Part shown: one piece after another, positions 42,376 to 51,480 of the stretch
How the letters are laid out: the number at the start of each line of letters is the position of its first letter
How positions within the stretch are numbered: the stretch's first letter is position 1
Notes under the pieces: model-generated
Told to the model about the DNA's origin: nothing
The model's input: the letters and a program-made list of their open reading frames with translations, nothing else
Database searches by the model: none
Origin: Leisingera sp. M658
GTDB lineage: Bacteria; Pseudomonadota; Alphaproteobacteria; Rhodobacterales; Rhodobacteraceae
Assembly: GCF_025144145.1 (NCBI RefSeq)
Contig: NZ_CP083546.1
Location: forward strand, 4,250,001-4,314,000
Direction: 5' to 3'
Length of the DNA stretch: 64,000 nucleotides
Position numbers and translations under genes: made by a program

Positions 42376-43494
42376 GTGAAAAAGGGGAACCGCCTAAGGA
42401 CGTTAAAACCATCCCAGAGGCCTGACCCGAGCGTTTCCGTGCTGTATCTTCGCCTGACCACCGCCGCCCTGTTCCTGCTTTGGGGGCAATTGCTGTCTGC
42501 GCAGGTGCTGACGGTAAACACGGTTACCCGGCCGCCCTTTTCCATGCTGGAGGAGGGGCGCGACACCGGCTTTTCCCTGGAACTCCTGAAAATTCTGGCG
42601 GCGCGGCTGGACTGGGACTACCAGATTAACCGCACGAACAGCTTTGCGGAGATGCTGGAGGGGGTGCGCAGCGGCGAGGCGGATCTGGCCGCAGCCAATA
42701 TCTCCATCACCGCATCGCGCGAAATTGCGATGGATTTCAGCCATCCGATTTTTGAAAGCGGGCTGCAGATCTTGGTGCAGGCCGATGAAATCCGCCAGCC
42801 GTCCCTGATGCGGGCATTATTGTCCTGGGATCTGGTTGCCGCCATCGGCATTGCCTTCCTGCTGCTGTTCGGCGGCGGCATGCTGATGTGGGTTTTCGAG
42901 CGCCGCGCCCAGCCCTATTTCGACCGCCCCTTGAAAGAGGCCTGGTTTCCGTCCTTCTGGTGGGCGCTGAATCTGGTGGTGAACGGCGGATTTGAGGAAC
43001 GGGTGCCGCGTACGCCGGTAGGGCGGATGTTCGGCGTGGTGCTGGTTGTGTCGTCGCTGTTCGTCGTCTCGGTCTTTGTCGCCAAGATCACTGCTGTGAT
43101 GACGGTAGAGGCGATCAGCGGCTCGGTGAACTCGGTCAACGATCTTTATGGAAGATCGGTTGCAACCATTGGCGGGTCGACGGCAGCCGGGTTCCTTGAC
43201 CGGCGCGAGATCGACTATTCCGCCTTTAGCGGTCTGGAAGAGATGCTGGCCGCCTTTGAAGCCGGTGAGGTGAAGTCATTGGTTTTTGATGCGCCGGTGC
43301 TGAATTTCTATGTACAGCAAGGCGGGCATCAATACGGCCAAACCATCGGCCAGCCCTTCCTGCGCGAGAATTACGGGCTGGTGTTCCCGGCCGGCTCGCC
43401 GCTGGTGGAAGATGCCAACCGGGTGTTGCTGGCGATGCAGGAAGACGGCAGTTATGACGCCCTTTACCGTAAATGGTTCGGCAGCCAGAACTGA
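42376..43494 (+). CDS. Bacterial ionotropic glutamate receptor-like protein with altered pore filter
   Basis: A 372-residue protein with the layout of prokaryotic ligand-gated channels (GluR0-like). After a hydrophobic leader (~24-42), a solute-binding lobe (~44-135; [20 protein letters not shown]) is interrupted by TM1 (152-174), a pore helix ([12 protein letters not shown], ~191-202) and TM2 (218-240), then the second lobe resumes ([20 protein letters not shown]). GluR0-like channels carry TVGYG between FWWA and PRTP. Here the same-length stretch reads [11 protein letters not shown] before VPRTPVGRM, so the K+ filter is replaced by NGGFE. Either ion selectivity has changed or it is a ligand sensor. 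Confidence 0.82.
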   Translation: MKKGNRLRTLKPSQRPDPSVSVLYLRLTTAALFLLWGQLLSAQVLTVNTVTRPPFSMLEEGRDTGFSLELLKILAARLDWDYQINRTNSFAEMLEGVRSGEADLAAANISITASREIAMDFSHPIFESGLQILVQADEIRQPSLMRALLSWDLVAAIGIAFLLLFGGGMLMWVFERRAQPYFDRPLKEAWFPSFWWALNLVVNGGFEERVPRTPVGRMFGVVLVVSSLFVVSVFVAKITAVMTVEAISGSVNSVNDLYGRSVATIGGSTAAGFLDRREIDYSAFSGLEEMLAAFEAGEVKSLVFDAPVLNFYVQQGGHQYGQTIGQPFLRENYGLVFPAGSPLVEDANRVLLAMQEDGSYDALYRKWFGSQN

Positions 43495-43503
43495 CCTGCG
43501 AAG

Positions 43504-43851
43504 TTAGTGGAAAACCGGCTCCTCGCCGTCAAAGAACGGGGTCATCTGGGCAACGATCACGGCGTTTTCCTCCAGTGCCCGCTGCATCAGCGCGCGTTCT
43601 TCATCACCGATCTCATGGCCTTCGGCCTCACGTTCTTCCAGGGTGCCGTATCCGGTCACATCCAGCGGCGCGGTGTCGGCCTGTTTCAGAATCGCCACGG
43701 TTTCGCGCACCGCCTCGGCCTCGTCCACGCCGGAGGCATAGATCATCAGCGCCGCGCCAGTGGCGCCATCAGGCAGGCCGTCGCCGTCCTTGCGTCCGAT
43801 CTGGACAAGCAGGGTATAGACTTGCTGGCGGGAGGGTTTCTTCTTTTCCAT
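43504..43851 (-). CDS. Conserved small hypothetical protein
   Basis: A ~115-residue acidic protein from the ATG at 43851 (MEKKKPSRQQVYTLLVQIGR); a frame reaching 43887 is possible. It has no membrane segment or catalytic motif I recognise; it looks like a mixed alpha/beta domain with a Glu-rich C-terminus. It lies convergent to the channel-like gene, separated by nine bases. Codon usage and hydrophobic pattern support a real protein. Function unknown. Confidence 0.65.
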   Translation of the reverse strand: MEKKKPSRQQVYTLLVQIGRKDGDGLPDGATGAALMIYASGVDEAEAVRETVAILKQADTAPLDVTGYGTLEEREAEGHEIGDEERALMQRALEENAVIVAQMTPFFDGEEPVFH

Positions 43852-43991
43852 GCCGCCGCCATAGCGCCGGGGCGGGGGGGTGGTCAATCAAATAGCGGCA
43901 GCGGGGAAACTGTCCGGGCTGGTGAAAGGCTTGCAAGCAGGCGTGATCAGGATTTATGTCTACGCTTAATCAGTTTCCAAAGGACCCGCCG

Positions 43992-44525
43992 ATGCGCATC
44001 TCCGCTTTGACTGCCCAGCCGGTGCCTTGGAAAAACGGCGGCGGTGTGACCCGCGAATTGGCCTTGCATCAAGAAGGCGGCCAGTTGATCTGGCGTCTCA
44101 GCCTGGCGGAAATTTCGCGCAGCGGCCCGTTTTCCGCCTTTCCGGGCCTTGCCCGCATCCATTGCATCGTGGAGGGCGCGGGCCACACACTGTCAAATAA
44201 CGATACACAGCTGCAAGCGTGGCCGCTGAAACCGCTGCGTTTCGATGGCGGCTTGGATTTGGAAAGCCGTCTGCGCGAAGGGTCCTGCAAGGCTTTCAAC
44301 GTGATCTACGATCCGGTGCGGGTCACGGCAGACGCCGCAATTTTGCGAGACGGCGCGCTGCCCGATGCAGCAGGCAGCCAAGTGTTCTTTGTTGTATCCG
44401 GCAGCCTGAATCTTGCAGGCCAGGGGCACTTTGCCCCAGGCGAAGGGATCGTCCTGGAAAGCACCGCCAGCGGAAGGATCTCCGATGGCGGCGTGGTTAT
44501 CCAGTTGCGGTTTTTGCCTGTTTAG
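43992..44525 (+). CDS. hutD: HutD-family protein
   Basis: A 177-residue cupin-like HutD, recognised by PWKNGGGVTRELALHQE near the start and LSLAEISRSGPFSAFPGLAR. HutD accompanies histidine-utilisation genes and is thought to set an upper limit on flux through the pathway. The ATG at 43992 has AAAGGA upstream and gives the family N-terminus; an in-frame ATG at 43956 is possible. Its end overlaps hutF by 4 bp, tail to tail. Confidence 0.88.
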   Translation: MRISALTAQPVPWKNGGGVTRELALHQEGGQLIWRLSLAEISRSGPFSAFPGLARIHCIVEGAGHTLSNNDTQLQAWPLKPLRFDGGLDLESRLREGSCKAFNVIYDPVRVTADAAILRDGALPDAAGSQVFFVVSGSLNLAGQGHFAPGEGIVLESTASGRISDGGVVIQLRFLPV

Positions 44526-45889
44526 AGACTGTTCAGCAGATCCCTGATCGCGGTCCGGTATCCCGCAACCACACTGTCGCGGGCGATATGGCGGCCCTGT
44601 TGCACAACATGGCGGCCGGCGCTCCAGACATCCGTCACAGTGTCGTCGCCTGCCGCAAAACACAGCCCGTCCAGCATCTGCTCCGGCTTCAGCGCGCAGA
44701 GCGCCGGGACGCTGCTGTCGATGGCCACTAGATCCGCCAGCGCGCCTTCCTTGATCCGGCCGGCATCCCGGCCCAAGGCTTGCGCGCCGCCTTTGGCTGC
44801 GCCCAAATACAGCGTTTCCCCTACCGAGCCTGCTCCCGGCACCAGCACATTGCGGGCCAGGTCGCGCAAACGTTGGGAATACTCTAGCGTGCGCAACTCT
44901 TCGGGCAGCGAAATCCGCACGTTAGAGTCTGAACCAACCCCGAACGCGCCATCATTCGCCAGATACTCTCCCCCGTTGAACGGGCCGTCGCCCAAGTTTG
45001 CCTCTGTAATCGGGCACAGCCCTGCGACCGCTCCCGAACGCGCCATGCCGGCGGTCTCAGCGCTTGTCATGTGGGTGGCATGGATCAAGCACCATTTACC
45101 ATCGACGGATGCGTTGTCCAGCAGCCATTCGACAGGACGTGCAGCCAGCCAATCACTGATGTCGGCGACTTCTTTTGGCTGCTCGGAGATATGGATATGC
45201 ACCGGCAGCCCGTCCTGGATCTGCAGCACTGCTGCCAGGTCCTCGGGGCAGGTGGCGCGCAGCGAGTGCGGTGCGATGCCGACGCAGGCGTCCTGCGGCA
45301 GATCCCGCGCAGCAATTTTGCGGGCCCGGGCGACCAATTCAGAGAATTCCGCAACCGAATTGCCAAACCGCTGCTGGCCCCCATTCAGAGCCTGTTTTCC
45401 CGCCCCGCCGTAGGTATAGAGCACAGGCAGATGGGTGAGACCGATACCGGTCTGGCTGGCGGCGGCAAACACCCGCTCGCTAAGCTCGGTCAGTGATGCA
45501 AAATGCGCACCGCCCGGCTGGTGATGGACATAGTGGAACTCGCCCGCGGAGGCATAGCCGGCTTCCAGCATCTCCATGAAAACCAGCGCAGCGATAGCCT
45601 CGTATTGCTCCGGGGTGATGCGGTCCACGAACCGGTACATCAACTCGCGCCAGGTCCAGAAGCTGTCCTTGCCCGCGGCGCGGTATTCGGTCATTCCCGC
45701 CATCGCGCGCTGAAAGCTGTGGGAATGCAGATTGCCCAGCGACGGCAGCAGCACATCTGCCCGCGCGTCGCCCGGCTGCGGCTGGGCACCGGATTCCAAT
45801 GAGCAAATCCGGCCGCTCTCAATCGTCAGCCGGAGGTTCTCTGCCCATCCTTGGGGCAGGCGGGCGTGCTGGGCGAAAATGGTCTGCAT
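44522..45889 (-). CDS. hutF: Formimidoylglutamate deiminase
   Basis: A 455-residue amidohydrolase-superfamily enzyme that removes ammonia from N-formimidoyl-L-glutamate in the five-step histidine pathway. Metal-site features are LPSLGNLHSHSFQRAMAG, the catalytic helix region HIHISEQPKEV and LIHATHMTSAET, and the aspartate in GVGSDSNVRISL. Upstream neighbour hutD is tail to tail. hutH, hutU, hutI and hutG are not in this window. A possible promoter is TTGCAG-N17-TAATAG on the minus strand upstream of 45889, but the match is weak. Confidence 0.93.
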   Translation of the reverse strand: MQTIFAQHARLPQGWAENLRLTIESGRICSLESGAQPQPGDARADVLLPSLGNLHSHSFQRAMAGMTEYRAAGKDSFWTWRELMYRFVDRITPEQYEAIAALVFMEMLEAGYASAGEFHYVHHQPGGAHFASLTELSERVFAAASQTGIGLTHLPVLYTYGGAGKQALNGGQQRFGNSVAEFSELVARARKIAARDLPQDACVGIAPHSLRATCPEDLAAVLQIQDGLPVHIHISEQPKEVADISDWLAARPVEWLLDNASVDGKWCLIHATHMTSAETAGMARSGAVAGLCPITEANLGDGPFNGGEYLANDGAFGVGSDSNVRISLPEELRTLEYSQRLRDLARNVLVPGAGSVGETLYLGAAKGGAQALGRDAGRIKEGALADLVAIDSSVPALCALKPEQMLDGLCFAAGDDTVTDVWSAGRHVVQQGRHIARDSVVAGYRTAIRDLLNSL

Positions 45890-45957
45890 CTAACCCTCTT
45901 ATGTGTAGATGTAATACTATTAGCGGCATGTTTTTTGTGCTGCAAGAGTATTGCGCT

Positions 45958-46078
45958 GGAGGGGCGCTGCCCCTCGGCCTCGCGGCCTCACCCCGGGATA
46001 TTTCCGGCAAGAGGAATAGCGGACCCCTGTTTCTTTCTCTTGCTCGAAATATCCTGGGGTTTGGGGCAAAGCCCCAAT
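45958..46078. repeat. Two divergent copies of the AAATATCC(C/T)GGGG intergenic element
   Basis: On the minus strand, GAAATATCCCGGGGTGAG plus a GGCCGCGAGGCC hairpin and GAGGGGC-AGC-GCCCCTC (45958-46006). On the plus strand, GAAATATCCTGGGGTTT plus TTGGGGC-AAA-GCCCCAA (46044-46078). The copies face outward and are joined by a CTCTTGC/GCAAGAG inverted pair, so the whole block is a large palindrome-like structure between hutF and dapD. Confidence 0.75.
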
Positions 46079-46084
46079 AAAAAA

Positions 46085-46103
46085 CGCGCCCGGATGGGGC
46101 GCG
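46085..46103 (-). terminator. dapD terminator
   Basis: Stem CGCGCCC / GGGCGCG with GGATG loop; read on the minus strand it is followed by TTTTTTATT. It lies 28 bases past the dapD stop. Confidence 0.85.
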
Positions 46104-46131
46104 CTCTATTGTTTCTGCGATGCGGCCCGGA

Positions 46132-46959
46132 TCAGTCGCGCAGCAGCTCGTTGATGCCGGTTTTGGAGCGGGTCTTTTCGTCCACCCGCTTCACGATGAC
46201 CGCGCAGTAGAGGCTGATGTTGTTCTTCGACGGCATCGAGCCTGCGACCACAACCGAGTAAGGCGGTACTTCGCCATAGGTCACTTCGCCGGTTTCGCGG
46301 TCGACGATCTTGGTCGATTTGCCGATGAACACGCCCATGCCCAGAACCGAGCCTTCGCGCACGATGCAGCCTTCGACCACCTCGGAACGGGCGCCGATGA
46401 AACAGTTGTCCTCGATGATGGTGGGCCCCGCCTGCATCGGTTCCAGCACGCCGCCGATGCCGACGCCGCCCGACAGGTGCACGTTCTTGCCGATCTGGGC
46501 GCAGGAGCCGACGGTGGCCCAGGTGTCGACCATGGTGCCTTCGCCGACATAGGCGCCGAGGTTCACGAAAGACGGCATCAGCACCGCGCCCGGCGCGATG
46601 TAGGCGGATTTGCGGACCACGCAATTGGGCACCGCGCGGAAGCCAGCAGATTTCCACTGATCTTCACCCCAGCCGGCAAATTTGCTGTCGACCTTGTCCC
46701 ACCAGCCGCCGGCCTGCGGGCCGCCTTCGTGGATTTCCATGTCCTTGATCCGGAAGCCCAAAAGCACCGCCTTCTTCGCCCATTGGTTCACGTGCCAGTC
46801 GCCGCTGTCCAGCTTTTCGGCCACACGCAGGGAACCGGAGTCCAGCGCATTCAGGGTGTCTTCAATGGCTTCACGCTGCTCGCCGGTGGTGGCGGGGGTG
46901 ATGGTGTCGCGCGCCTCCCAGGCGGCTTCGATCGCTGCTTCCAGCTGGGCGTTGGACAT
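46132..46959 (-). CDS. dapD: 2,3,4,5-tetrahydropyridine-2,6-dicarboxylate N-succinyltransferase
   Basis: A 275-residue DapD, the hexapeptide-repeat acyltransferase making N-succinyl-2-amino-6-ketopimelate for lysine and peptidoglycan. The left-handed beta-helix repeats are plain at [40 protein letters not shown] and [20 protein letters not shown]. It begins at the ATG at 46959 ([18 protein letters not shown]), not the longer frame to 47109. Its partner dapE is at 38216. Confidence 0.97.
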   Translation of the reverse strand: MSNAQLEAAIEAAWEARDTITPATTGEQREAIEDTLNALDSGSLRVAEKLDSGDWHVNQWAKKAVLLGFRIKDMEIHEGGPQAGGWWDKVDSKFAGWGEDQWKSAGFRAVPNCVVRKSAYIAPGAVLMPSFVNLGAYVGEGTMVDTWATVGSCAQIGKNVHLSGGVGIGGVLEPMQAGPTIIEDNCFIGARSEVVEGCIVREGSVLGMGVFIGKSTKIVDRETGEVTYGEVPPYSVVVAGSMPSKNNISLYCAVIVKRVDEKTRSKTGINELLRD

Positions 46960-47069
46960 GGGGGTTCCTCCGGCATTCGTTAGATTCGGGGTTACATAAC
47001 GGCAATCTGCCCGCAGGTCATGTCCGGATTGCGTCCAAATTGCCGCCCCCGACGGCGTTTTGCCGGCAG

Positions 47070-47669
47070 TCAGCGCACCCGGCGCAGGTGCCGGCGCAGA
47101 ATTTCGCAAGCCGCAGCGGGATCGCGGCGCTCCATCGCCTGCACGATCGCGGCATGATCACTGTCTGTCCGGCGGGTCCATTGATGCTGCCAGTTGGCAA
47201 ACAGATGCCGGGCAGCGGCGATATGCAGATCGTCAATCGAGGCCAAGAGCCGGGGCATCGCGCAAGGAGCAAGGATCGTCTTGTGAAAGGCACGGTTAAG
47301 CCGTTCCCAACCGGCCATGTCCTGTGCCGCATCACAGGCGAGACGGGCGGCCTCGGCGGCTTCGATATCCTTTGGTGTCAGGCGGGCAAAGGCGTGGGTC
47401 AGGGCCAGAACCTCCAGCGCCACCCGCATCTCGATCACCTCACGGATTTCGGAAGGGTCCAGGGCGCTGACCCGGGTGCCGCGGCGGGGTTCGGACACCG
47501 CCAGCCCATGTGCCTCAAGCCGCAGGAGCGCCTCCCGCACGGGCACATGGCTGGCGTCAAATTCGCGCGCGATATGATCCTGGCGCAGCTTTTCCCCCGC
47601 AGGCAGGCTGCCGGTAATGATGCGCTCGCTCAGGCTGCGGTAGATGGTATCTGCGATGGTTGCCGACAT
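47070..47669 (-). CDS. GntR-family regulator (FCD domain)
   Basis: A 199-residue regulator with an N-terminal winged helix ([40 protein letters not shown]) and a shortened FCD domain containing [13 protein letters not shown] and [15 protein letters not shown]. The start at 47669 gives a normal GntR N-terminus; the frame to 48032 overlaps the dehydratase. It lies 38 bases downstream of the threonine dehydratase-like gene on the same strand and may regulate it. Confidence 0.88.
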   Translation of the reverse strand: MSATIADTIYRSLSERIITGSLPAGEKLRQDHIAREFDASHVPVREALLRLEAHGLAVSEPRRGTRVSALDPSEIREVIEMRVALEVLALTHAFARLTPKDIEAAEAARLACDAAQDMAGWERLNRAFHKTILAPCAMPRLLASIDDLHIAAARHLFANWQHQWTRRTDSDHAAIVQAMERRDPAAACEILRRHLRRVR

Positions 47670-47707
47670 ATCTTGGCGATACCGGGGCTGATGGAAGGCC
47701 GCAAGGA

Positions 47708-48628
47708 TTATCCCAGCGGGTCCGGGGCTATGTTGCCGCCGCAGATCAGCACCGCCACACGCTCGCCGGGCGCAGGGCGGTAGGCTCCGCACAACAGTGC
47801 AGCCAGGGCGGTGGCGCCTGCGGGTTCGACCAGGATCCGCCGTTCGCGCCACAGCGCGGTCTGGGCCCTGGTGATGGCGCTGTCCGGTACGGTCACCGAA
47901 GTCAGGCCCGGTGCCGAGGCGAGTTCGAAACAGATAGCACCTATGCGTTTGGCGCCAAGAGCGTTGGCCGCGACGCCGGAGACGTCCACATCCACCGGTT
48001 GGCGGGCCAGCAATGCCGCATTCAGCGCGCAAGAAGTTTCGGGCTCCACCGCCACGATCTTCTTTGCCCCCTGGAACCAGGCCAGCGCGCCGGCAATCAG
48101 CCCGCCGCCGCCCACCGCGATCAGAAGGGTATCCGCCTCAAGGCCTTGGGCCTGCCATTCGGCAAAGCAGGTGCCCTGGCCCGCAACAGTGGCTGGGGCG
48201 TCGTAGGCGTGGACCTGCATGGCGCCGGTCTCTGCCTCGTAGGCCTGGGCCTGCTCCAGTGCGTTGGCATAGGCGCCGGGCACCACCTGCAGATCAGCCC
48301 CGGTGCGTTCGATCAGAGAAATCTTGGCCGGGCCGGCCATCTCGGGCACATAAATCCGGGCCTTGTGGCCCAGCTGGTGCGCGGCATAGGCCGCGGCGGC
48401 GCCGTGGTTGCCGCCAGAAGCTGCCACCAGTCCCGCCGGCGGCACTGGCTGGCTCAGCAATGTGTTAAAGGCACCGCGGGCCTTAAAGCTGCCGGTGTGC
48501 TGCATGTGCTCCAGCTTCAGCTCCACCGGGAAATCCAGCCCGAAGCCCTGTGTCTGCATCACCGGGGTCTGCTGCACATGAGGGCCAACGCGTTCTGCGG
48601 CTTTCCTGATTTCATCCTGCCAGTTCAT
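47708..48628 (-). CDS. Threonine/serine dehydratase-like PLP enzyme
   Basis: A 306-residue fold-type II PLP enzyme. The Schiff-base lysine is in HTGSFKARGAFN, and the phosphate-binding glycine loop is IAVGGGGLIAGAL; AASGGNHGAAAAYAAHQLGH is diagnostic. No ACT regulatory domain is present, so it resembles catabolic threonine dehydratases or serine/threonine racemase-like members rather than IlvA. GGGAG lies upstream of the ATG at 48628. Product could be 2-oxobutanoate or pyruvate. Confidence 0.87.
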   Translation of the reverse strand: MNWQDEIRKAAERVGPHVQQTPVMQTQGFGLDFPVELKLEHMQHTGSFKARGAFNTLLSQPVPPAGLVAASGGNHGAAAAYAAHQLGHKARIYVPEMAGPAKISLIERTGADLQVVPGAYANALEQAQAYEAETGAMQVHAYDAPATVAGQGTCFAEWQAQGLEADTLLIAVGGGGLIAGALAWFQGAKKIVAVEPETSCALNAALLARQPVDVDVSGVAANALGAKRIGAICFELASAPGLTSVTVPDSAITRAQTALWRERRILVEPAGATALAALLCGAYRPAPGERVAVLICGGNIAPDPLG

Positions 48629-48775
48629 GCGCCGATCTCCCTGCCTGCTGCGCCGGAACCTTAGCCGCGCTACCGCCGGGCGCAAGCGGGCAGTGGCTTT
48701 TCCTGCATTCTTGATTGGCGCTAACGGCCAAGGGCGGCTACAAAGGGAGTCCTGTTGATTAATCTGGGATTTTCT

Positions 48776-49624
48776 ATGACCGAAGACCGCCACAGCCGTT
48801 TCCGCGATGCCCATTCCGACCGGGACCGGGCCGAACATGTGCCCGCTACGCCGCAGACCCAGGCGCCTGCCTACCGGCTTGCCTTTGCCGATGAAGAGTT
48901 TCTGTGCCGCGAGGAACTGCGCCCGGTGCGGCTGCAGCTGGAGCTGCTGAAGCCGGAGCTGATGCTGAACGAGCATGGCATCGAAAGCACCATCGTGATG
49001 TTCGGCGGCGCCCGGATCCCGGATCCCAAGCATAAGGATCAGGCGCGGACACAGACGCTGGCGGATCTGTCGCATTTCTATGATGAGGCGCGCGAGTTTG
49101 CCCGGCTGATGACCGAAAAATCGAAAGAGAGCGGCGGCCGTCAGAACGTGATCGTAACCGGCGGCGGCCCCGGTGTGATGGAGGCGGGCAACCGCGGCGC
49201 GCTGGACGCGGGCGGCCAGTCCATTGGCCTGTCGATCGTGCTGCCGCATGAGCAAGCGCCCAACGGGTACGTGACGCCGGACCTCAGCTTCAATTTCCAC
49301 TACTTCGCGATCCGCAAGATGCATTTCCTGATGCGGGCGCGGGCGATCACCGTATTCCCCGGCGGTTTTGGCACCCTGGACGAGCTGTTCGAGAGCCTGA
49401 CGCTGATCCAGACCGGCCGGATGGAGCGGGTGCCGTTCCTGCTGTTCGGCAAGGCGTTCTGGGACAAGATCATCAATTGGGAGGCGCTGGGTGACGCCGG
49501 AACCATATCGGATCAGGATCTGGACCTGTTCCGCGTGGTCGACACCGCACAGGAGGCGGTGGAAATCATCGACAACTGGGAGCCTGCGCCGCCGCGCGAC
49601 AGCCTGCCCGGACGCGAGCGCTAA
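48776..49624 (+). CDS. LOG family protein (TIGR00730 type)
   Basis: A ~282-residue protein of the LOG/lysine-decarboxylase-like family; the fold binds nucleotides and some members are cytokinin riboside monophosphate phosphoribohydrolases. The signature TVFPGGFGTLDELFESLTLI (PGGxGTxxE) is intact, with IVTGGGPGVMEAGNRGA before it. The N-terminal ~70 residues are extra to the core. ATG at 48776 is used; a TTG at 48755 with AAGGGAG upstream is an equally good alternative. Confidence 0.88.
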   Translation: MTEDRHSRFRDAHSDRDRAEHVPATPQTQAPAYRLAFADEEFLCREELRPVRLQLELLKPELMLNEHGIESTIVMFGGARIPDPKHKDQARTQTLADLSHFYDEAREFARLMTEKSKESGGRQNVIVTGGGPGVMEAGNRGALDAGGQSIGLSIVLPHEQAPNGYVTPDLSFNFHYFAIRKMHFLMRARAITVFPGGFGTLDELFESLTLIQTGRMERVPFLLFGKAFWDKIINWEALGDAGTISDQDLDLFRVVDTAQEAVEIIDNWEPAPPRDSLPGRER

Positions 49625-49655
49625 GCGCCGTTAACAAATACAGCTGCTGCCGGGA

Positions 49656-49865
49656 TCAGGCGAATTCCGGCGGCAGCCTGCCAATTTCGTCGCCGGTGGT
49701 CAGCCGGGTGAGGATCTGGGCACCTTCCACAGTTTTTACTGAATAGCCGTAACCGCGCAGGCGGAACTGCCATTCCCGCGGACTAAGGGCCTTTTCCCGT
49801 TCGCTGCGGATCAGGTCCAGCACGCTGGGGTCAATCGGGGCAGTCTTGCGTTCCATTGGAGCCAT
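49656..49865 (-). CDS. Short conserved hypothetical protein (69 aa)
   Basis: A 69-residue, mixed-charge protein from the ATG at 49865, with AAGGA seven bases upstream. SEREKALSPREWQFRLRGYG and SVKTVEGAQILTRLTTGDEI suggest a folded small domain. No signal peptide, no motif with known function. Convergent with the LOG gene, 31 bp apart; an imperfect hairpin (49646-49677) may terminate it. Confidence 0.6.
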   Translation of the reverse strand: MAPMERKTAPIDPSVLDLIRSEREKALSPREWQFRLRGYGYSVKTVEGAQILTRLTTGDEIGRLPPEFA

Positions 49866-50196
49866 CTGTGAGTCCTTCTGAAAATGAATTGTCTGCGTTT
49901 TGGAAATTGTTCCCGGCAAAGGGCGGAATTTTAGCTGTATTGTGAAAAGAGTACGGCAGGCTGGCCTGTGTCCCTGAGTGCGGCTCTTGCGCAACAGTTC
50001 TCAGGCGTGGTGATGCCGCGGCAATGCGGGCGGTAGGACCGGCGGGAAACCGGACTTCATCAGACGGTTTTCGCGCAGGAATTTGCCAATTGCAGAAAAT
50101 TGTCATTTCTTCGCTCGGCTTGAGGCCGGAAACGGGCCAAACTTGGCCACATTTACAAACAAAAACTTACCGTTGACAGGATAGTGGAGACCGTTG
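49866..50196. other. Intergenic region between small ORF and serralysin-like gene
   Basis: 331 bases with no recognisable gene. The start of the serralysin-like gene is preceded by CTTACCGTTGACAGGATAGTGGAG, in which TTGACA may be a -35 box, but no good -10 box follows at normal spacing. Confidence 0.4.
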
Positions 50197-51438
50197 ATGC
50201 CCGAAGTTTCAGATTACACGGCGCTATTAGCCTATACATCGAACAGCAGCCTCCGCTGGAACAGCTTGGCTGATCCCGGCACTCAAACTGTGGTGACATA
50301 CAGCTTTGTCGATAGCGGCGACTTGGGGGATGCGGCTGACGACCCTTATGGCGCCAGCAGCTATTGGTCCTTCAATAGCACGCAGCGCGACTATTTCCGC
50401 CTGGCTCTTGCGGAGTTTGAAGAGGCGTCCGGCGTGCTGTTTGTCGAAACGGACGGCCCGGCGATGATCAACGCCTTTGGCTACAACGGCGGCTCTGCTG
50501 CGGGCTGGGCGGATCTTGCCTGGTCCACCTCATATTCCACCAATGAGGGGGAACTGGCGATTAAAAGCAGCAATATGGCGCCGGGATCCTATGGCTATGA
50601 AACGGTGCTGCACGAGATCGGCCATGCGCTGGGCCTTGAACATCCGCATGACGGTGACACTACGCTGGCGGACCACCTGGACGACCAGGAACACACCGTG
50701 ATGACCTATAACTATGCCGGGTACAACGTCACGGAACTGGGCACATTTGATGTGCAAGCTCTGACCCATCTTTATGGCGAAACCGGCAGCACCGCAGGAT
50801 GGAGAGCTTACGCCAATACGGCGGGCGACGTTGTGATCAAGGCCAGCAGCCGTGCAGAAACTGTATTGGCGACCGGGCAGGATACCAAGATTTATGCCAG
50901 GGGAGGCGAAGATACCGTCATTGGGCGCGAAGCGGATGACCGCCTGTTCGGCGGCGGCGGCGCTGACACTCTGACCGGTGGCTATGGCGAAGACAGGCTG
51001 GCGGGCGGTAAGGGGTCGGACGTTCTGATCGGCGGATTGGATGAGACCGACTATTCAGGCGCCTACGGTGAAGACGACTTTCTGAAAGGTAATGGCGGCA
51101 GGGACACGCTGTTTGGCGGCCAGGGGGATGACAGGCTGATCGGCGGCAACGGTAAAGACCGCCTAGTCGGCGGTGAAGGGTCTGACGTCTTGACAGGAGG
51201 CAAACACGCGGATGTTTTTGTGTTCGTGTCTGCCGATTATTGGGAAGACGAAGTCATCACGGATTTCGGCAGAGGCGATGACCGGATCGAATTCTCTGAC
51301 ACTTCAGTGGAAGAATTCGGCGATCTGACCATCACACAGGTAAATGGCAACACCCTGATCGGATTTTTCGGCAGTCACGAGATCGAGTTGACCGGCTACA
51401 CCGGCACACTCACCGAGGACCACTTCCTGTTTACCTGA
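50197..51438 (+). CDS. Serralysin-like RTX metalloprotease (M10 family)
   Basis: A 413-residue secreted zinc protease. The metzincin site HEIGHALGLEH is intact near residue 142 (HExxHxxGxxH), and the Met-turn is HTVMTYNYAG. The C-terminal half has RTX nonapeptide repeats (GGGGADTLTGGYGEDRLAGG, GGQGDDRLIGGNGKDRLVGG) that bind calcium, then the IEFSDTSVEEFGDL-like end typical of type I secretion substrates. No signal peptide. No type I secretion genes lie nearby. ATG at 50197 has GGAG seven bases upstream. Confidence 0.93.
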   Translation: MPEVSDYTALLAYTSNSSLRWNSLADPGTQTVVTYSFVDSGDLGDAADDPYGASSYWSFNSTQRDYFRLALAEFEEASGVLFVETDGPAMINAFGYNGGSAAGWADLAWSTSYSTNEGELAIKSSNMAPGSYGYETVLHEIGHALGLEHPHDGDTTLADHLDDQEHTVMTYNYAGYNVTELGTFDVQALTHLYGETGSTAGWRAYANTAGDVVIKASSRAETVLATGQDTKIYARGGEDTVIGREADDRLFGGGGADTLTGGYGEDRLAGGKGSDVLIGGLDETDYSGAYGEDDFLKGNGGRDTLFGGQGDDRLIGGNGKDRLVGGEGSDVLTGGKHADVFVFVSADYWEDEVITDFGRGDDRIEFSDTSVEEFGDLTITQVNGNTLIGFFGSHEIELTGYTGTLTEDHFLFT

Positions 51439-51480
51439 TACGGCAGCCGGGGACCCTGCCGCGCCGGGGCCGGAGCCGGG

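Noticed and set aside
45890-45930. HutC-type operator upstream of hutF
   Set aside because: The region has only a poor match to the TGTATATACA-like palindrome.
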